From JACDAN01 sp035697545 (lineage in GTDB: Bacteria; Actinomycetota; Thermoleophilia; Gaiellales; Gaiellaceae): 16,134 nucleotides of DNA. The notes beneath the pieces were generated by a model. That model searched no databases, was not told where the DNA came from, and saw only the letters and a list, made by a program, of their open reading frames with translations. Location: the NCBI GenBank assembly GCA_035697545.1, contig DASSCT010000199.1:1-16134 (forward strand), read 5' to 3'. The position numbers were made by a program, and so were the translations under genes. The first letter of the stretch is position 1. Every line of letters starts with the position of its first letter. This document shows positions 14,051 to 16,134 of this stretch, piece by piece.

Positions 14051-15356
14051 CGGCGGCGTAGCCCTCCTTGTTCTCCTGTCTGGCCCTGGCGACGGCGAGC
14101 GCGCCCGGTGGGACGTCTCTCGTGATGACCGACCCGGCCGCAATCCAAGCGCCCTCGCCAATCTCGACCGGAGCAACGAACGCATTCTGGACACCGGTCC
14201 TGACGTTCTCGCCGATCGTCGTCTGGCTCTTGGGCTTTCCCGGCTCATGCGGATAGTTCACGGTGATGTTGCCCGCGGCGATGTTGGTCCGCGCGCCTAT
14301 GTCGGCGTCGCCGATGTAGGAGAGGTGGGGAATCTTCGTCCCCTCTCCCACGCGCGAGTTCTTGATCTCCACGAACGTGCCCGCCTTCGCGCCCGCCTCG
14401 AGAACCGTTCCGGGCCGAAGGTAACAGAAGGGCCCGACGAGCACACGTGGGCCGATCTCGGCATCCACGGCGACCACGTGCGGGCCCACCTCGGCCCCTG
14501 CGCCGACTCGCGTCGTCCCGCGCAGGACGGTGAACGGATGAATGGTCGAGTCGGGCTCGAGCTCGACGGCCGGCTCGATCCATGTCGACGGAGGATCGAC
14601 GATCGTGACGCCGGCGAGCATGTGTTCCTCGTTGATGCGGTCACGCAGCGCTGCCGCCGCCTCCGCCATCTCCACGCGTGTGTTCACTCCCTCAGCCTCC
14701 TCGGAATCGCCTTCGTGCGCCGCGACCAGCTCGCCCTGATCGACGAGCAGTCGCACGGCATCGGTCAGATAAAGCTCGCCCTGAGCATTCGCCGGATCGA
14801 TCCGCTCCAGCGCGGGCCACAGCTTGGAGGCGGCGAAGACGTAGATCGACGAATTGACCTCGTCGATCGCGCGCTGCTCCGGCGTCGCGTCGGCCGCCTC
14901 CACGATCGCCCGGAGCGATCCGTCCTCGCCGCGGACGATGCGCCCGTAGCTCGCCGGATCGTCCCGCTTGAAGGTCAAGACCGTCGCAGCCGCGCCGGAC
15001 TCGCGGTGCGCAGCGAGAAGCCGCTCGAGCGACTCGGGGCGAAGCAGCGGGGAGTCGCCGGCGAGGACGAGCAGATCCCCCTCCTGTCCATCGAGCGACC
15101 CGCGGGCCGACGCGAGCGCGTCGCCGGTTCCTCGCGGCTCGGCTTGCACCGCCACCTCGACGCCGTCGAACGCATCGGCGTAATCGGGCCCGGTCACGAC
15201 GACGAGCGGATCCGGATCGAGTGACCGCGCGGCGTCCAGCACCCAGTCGACCAGACGGCGGCCCAGGAGCGGATGGAGATGCTTCGGCGTCTCGGAACGC
15301 ATGCGGGTTCCAAGTCCGCCAGCGAGGACGACGGCTGCGAGTCCGGATCTCTTCAC
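14019..15356 (-). CDS. glmU: Bifunctional GlmU (N-acetylglucosamine-1-phosphate uridyltransferase / glucosamine-1-phosphate acetyltransferase)
   Basis: GlmU acetylates glucosamine 1-phosphate and then couples it to UTP, giving UDP-GlcNAc for peptidoglycan. The 445-residue protein has the N-terminal pyrophosphorylase domain (about 4-235) with LAGGLGTRMRSETPKHLHPL (11-30), GTGDA, LAGDSPLL with Mg ligand Asp101, and EGVNTR with Asn225. A left-handed beta-helix domain (about 250-420) carries CYLRPGTVLE, VEIKNSRVG, catalytic His344 in KIPHLSYIGDADIG and NITVNYPHEPGK. It ends in an acidic tail GDSGDDDGD. The start is GTG, only 10 nt beyond the CCA end of the upstream tRNA-Gln and without a Shine-Dalgarno. 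The pyrophosphorylase loop reads LAGG instead of the commoner LAAG, a tolerated variant. It overlaps prs, with which it forms the conserved glmU-prs pair. Confidence 0.96.
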   Translation of the reverse strand: MKRSGLAAVVLAGGLGTRMRSETPKHLHPLLGRRLVDWVLDAARSLDPDPLVVVTGPDYADAFDGVEVAVQAEPRGTGDALASARGSLDGQEGDLLVLAGDSPLLRPESLERLLAAHRESGAAATVLTFKRDDPASYGRIVRGEDGSLRAIVEAADATPEQRAIDEVNSSIYVFAASKLWPALERIDPANAQGELYLTDAVRLLVDQGELVAAHEGDSEEAEGVNTRVEMAEAAAALRDRINEEHMLAGVTIVDPPSTWIEPAVELEPDSTIHPFTVLRGTTRVGAGAEVGPHVVAVDAEIGPRVLVGPFCYLRPGTVLEAGAKAGTFVEIKNSRVGEGTKIPHLSYIGDADIGARTNIAAGNITVNYPHEPGKPKSQTTIGENVRTGVQNAFVAPVEIGEGAWIAAGSVITRDVPPGALAVARARQENKEGYAAGGDSGDDDGD

Positions 15357-15366
15357 GGGCTTTAGA

Positions 15367-15440
15367 TGGCTGGGGCGCCAGGATTCGAACCTGGGATCAC
15401 GGGACCAAAACCCGTTGCCTTACCGCTTGGCTACGCCCCA
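15367..15440 (-). tRNA. tRNA-Gln (anticodon UUG)
   Basis: A complete cloverleaf on the minus strand. The 7-bp acceptor stem is TGGGGCG/CGCCCCA, with a 3-bp D stem GCC/GGC, anticodon stem ACGGG/CCCGT with loop TTTTGGT (anticodon TTG, reading CAA and CAG), a 4-nt variable loop, and T arm CCAGG-TTCGAAT-CCTGG. The discriminator base is G and the CCA end is encoded (15369-15367). It lies between the small membrane protein gene (30 nt) and glmU (10 nt), so it is probably excised from a longer transcript. No separate promoter or terminator is visible around it. Confidence 0.97.
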
Positions 15441-15470
15441 AAGCTGGAAAGGTGCCGACCACAGCAAAGT

Positions 15471-15827
15471 CTAGCGGCGGTCGCCGAAGAGAACCACGAG
15501 CGCGACGACGGCCAGGAAGCCCACGGCGATCAGCGCCAGCGTTCCGACGAGCACGACCAGGATCGGAACCAGCGCGACGAGCGCCTGCGAGACCGCGGCG
15601 ATCCAGACCACGTCGCGTGAGAACTGCGAGCGGAGCCGTGGCTCGAGCACGAAGTAGCCGACGATCACCAGCACGGCCACGAGCAGCGCGCCCCACCGGT
15701 TGACCACGCCGAAGACGAGCAGGATCGCTTCGACGATCGCGATCCACACCGCGATTCGGGTCCGGTACCGGCGCAGCCAGCGATCGGACCGCGTCGTCCC
15801 GTGTTCGAGAACCGGATGCTCGAGCAT
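15471..15827 (-). CDS. Small membrane protein of unknown function
   Basis: A 118-residue protein I do not recognise. The first 24 residues are polar and basic (TTRSDRWLRRYRTR). They are followed by hydrophobic segments at about 25-43, 45-62 and a long 45-residue hydrophobic stretch (about 74-113) that probably crosses the membrane twice, giving three or four membrane helices and a short GDRR tail. The basic start suggests a cytoplasmic N-terminus. It begins 12 nt after the ispE stop and ends 30 nt before the tRNA, so it appears to be transcribed with ispE. No catalytic motif is visible; it could be a membrane-anchoring or envelope protein. The clean frame and operon position argue that it is a real gene. 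Confidence 0.7.
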   Translation of the reverse strand: MLEHPVLEHGTTRSDRWLRRYRTRIAVWIAIVEAILLVFGVVNRWGALLVAVLVIVGYFVLEPRLRSQFSRDVVWIAAVSQALVALVPILVVLVGTLALIAVGFLAVVALVVLFGDRR

Positions 15828-15839
15828 CGCCGATTGAAG

Positions 15840-16134
15840 CTACCAGGCAGGTGCCGCGATCCAGCTCGGTCCCCGGCCGGCAAGTGCCGCGTGGGCGGCC
15901 AGTGCCTCGTCCTGCTCCGCGAAGAGGCCGTAAACGGCGGGGCCGGCGCCCGACACGTCGGCTCTGAAGGCGCCGTGGGCGCGAAACTCGTCGGCGAGCG
16001 GCGACGAGGCGAGATCGTTGGCCGGCAGCGCGCCGAGGTCGCCGAGCGCGAGTGCGCGGAGGAGCGCGGCTCGGCGCTCGGGGAAGCCTTCCTCGCCGGT
16101 GAACGCGTCGTACACGGCCTTGGTGGATTGCTTG
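15840..16134 (-). CDS. ispE: 4-diphosphocytidyl-2-C-methyl-D-erythritol kinase, C-terminal part
   Basis: The last 97 codons of a GHMP-family kinase; the gene runs off the right edge of the window. IspE phosphorylates CDP-methylerythritol with ATP in the MEP pathway of isoprenoid synthesis. The visible part contains STKAVYDAF, then LGDLGALPANDLASSPLADE, matching the family's N-D-(L/F) segment, and the third GHMP motif DVSGAGPAVYGLF, which helps bind the phosphates. The frame is open to the edge, so a GTG at 16115 is internal and not the start. ispE upstream of glmU-prs is also seen in Bacillus. It might in principle be another GHMP kinase, but motif and context both favour IspE. Confidence 0.85.
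   Translation of the reverse strand, partial: KQSTKAVYDAFTGEEGFPERRAALLRALALGDLGALPANDLASSPLADEFRAHGAFRADVSGAGPAVYGLFAEQDEALAAHAALAGRGPSWIAAPAW

Noticed and set aside
15357..15366. attachment site at the 3' end of tRNA-Gln
   Set aside because: No integrase gene and no second copy of the tRNA 3' end were seen in the window; the tRNA is flanked by housekeeping genes.
1..16134. CRISPR arrays, insertion sequences or phage genes
   Set aside because: No regularly spaced direct repeats, no transposase or integrase motifs and no terminal inverted repeats were found, including around the accessory segment.

Overview
The window is about 16 kb of high-GC bacterial chromosome. It is gene-dense and read almost entirely from the minus strand. 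I infer a high-GC actinobacterium, most likely class Thermoleophilia (Gaiellales/Solirubrobacterales-like). The grounds are the GC-rich codon use, many GTG starts, a leaderless-looking promoter, two lipoproteins with classical lipoboxes, and remnants of a secreted protein family I associate with this group. No marker gene is present, so the class-level assignment is only moderately supported.

Layout in the direction of minus-strand transcription, from the right edge: the 3' end of ispE (MEP isoprenoid pathway), a small membrane protein, tRNA-Gln(UUG), glmU (UDP-GlcNAc synthesis) starting 10 nt after the tRNA CCA end, and prs (PRPP synthase). Next is an accessory segment (about 10.15-12.97 kb). 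It holds a plus-strand VapBC-type toxin-antitoxin pair, a plus-strand decayed gene for a secreted protein, and a minus-strand GT-C-like membrane glycosyltransferase. The conserved block then resumes with rplY/ctc (ribosomal protein L25), pth, mfd, a PpiC/PrsA-like foldase lipoprotein, mazG, eno, a GerMN-Gmad2 lipoprotein and pyk.

The order glmU-prs-ctc-pth-mfd-(...)-mazG is the classic arrangement also found in Bacillus subtilis. The segment between prs and rplY is therefore best read as an insertion into an old housekeeping cluster. The cluster joins cell-wall precursor and nucleotide supply (glmU, prs), translation quality control (L25, Pth), transcription-coupled repair (Mfd), nucleotide-pool cleaning (MazG), envelope protein folding, and lower glycolysis (eno, pyk). 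Many junctions are short gaps or overlaps (eno/mazG ATGA, pth 3 nt after rplY, lipoprotein overlapping eno by 23 nt), which points to polycistronic, translationally coupled expression.

I do not see a clearly new multi-gene system. The most unusual items are the disrupted synteny between prs and rplY, a leaderless-looking toxin-antitoxin promoter, toxin and prs genes whose convergent stops share one CTAG, the tRNA-glmU junction, mazG lacking any ATG/GTG/TTG start that would preserve its conserved N-terminus, a hairpin with a buried Shine-Dalgarno and mini-ORF in front of pyk, and repeats plus an inverted repeat upstream of mfd.
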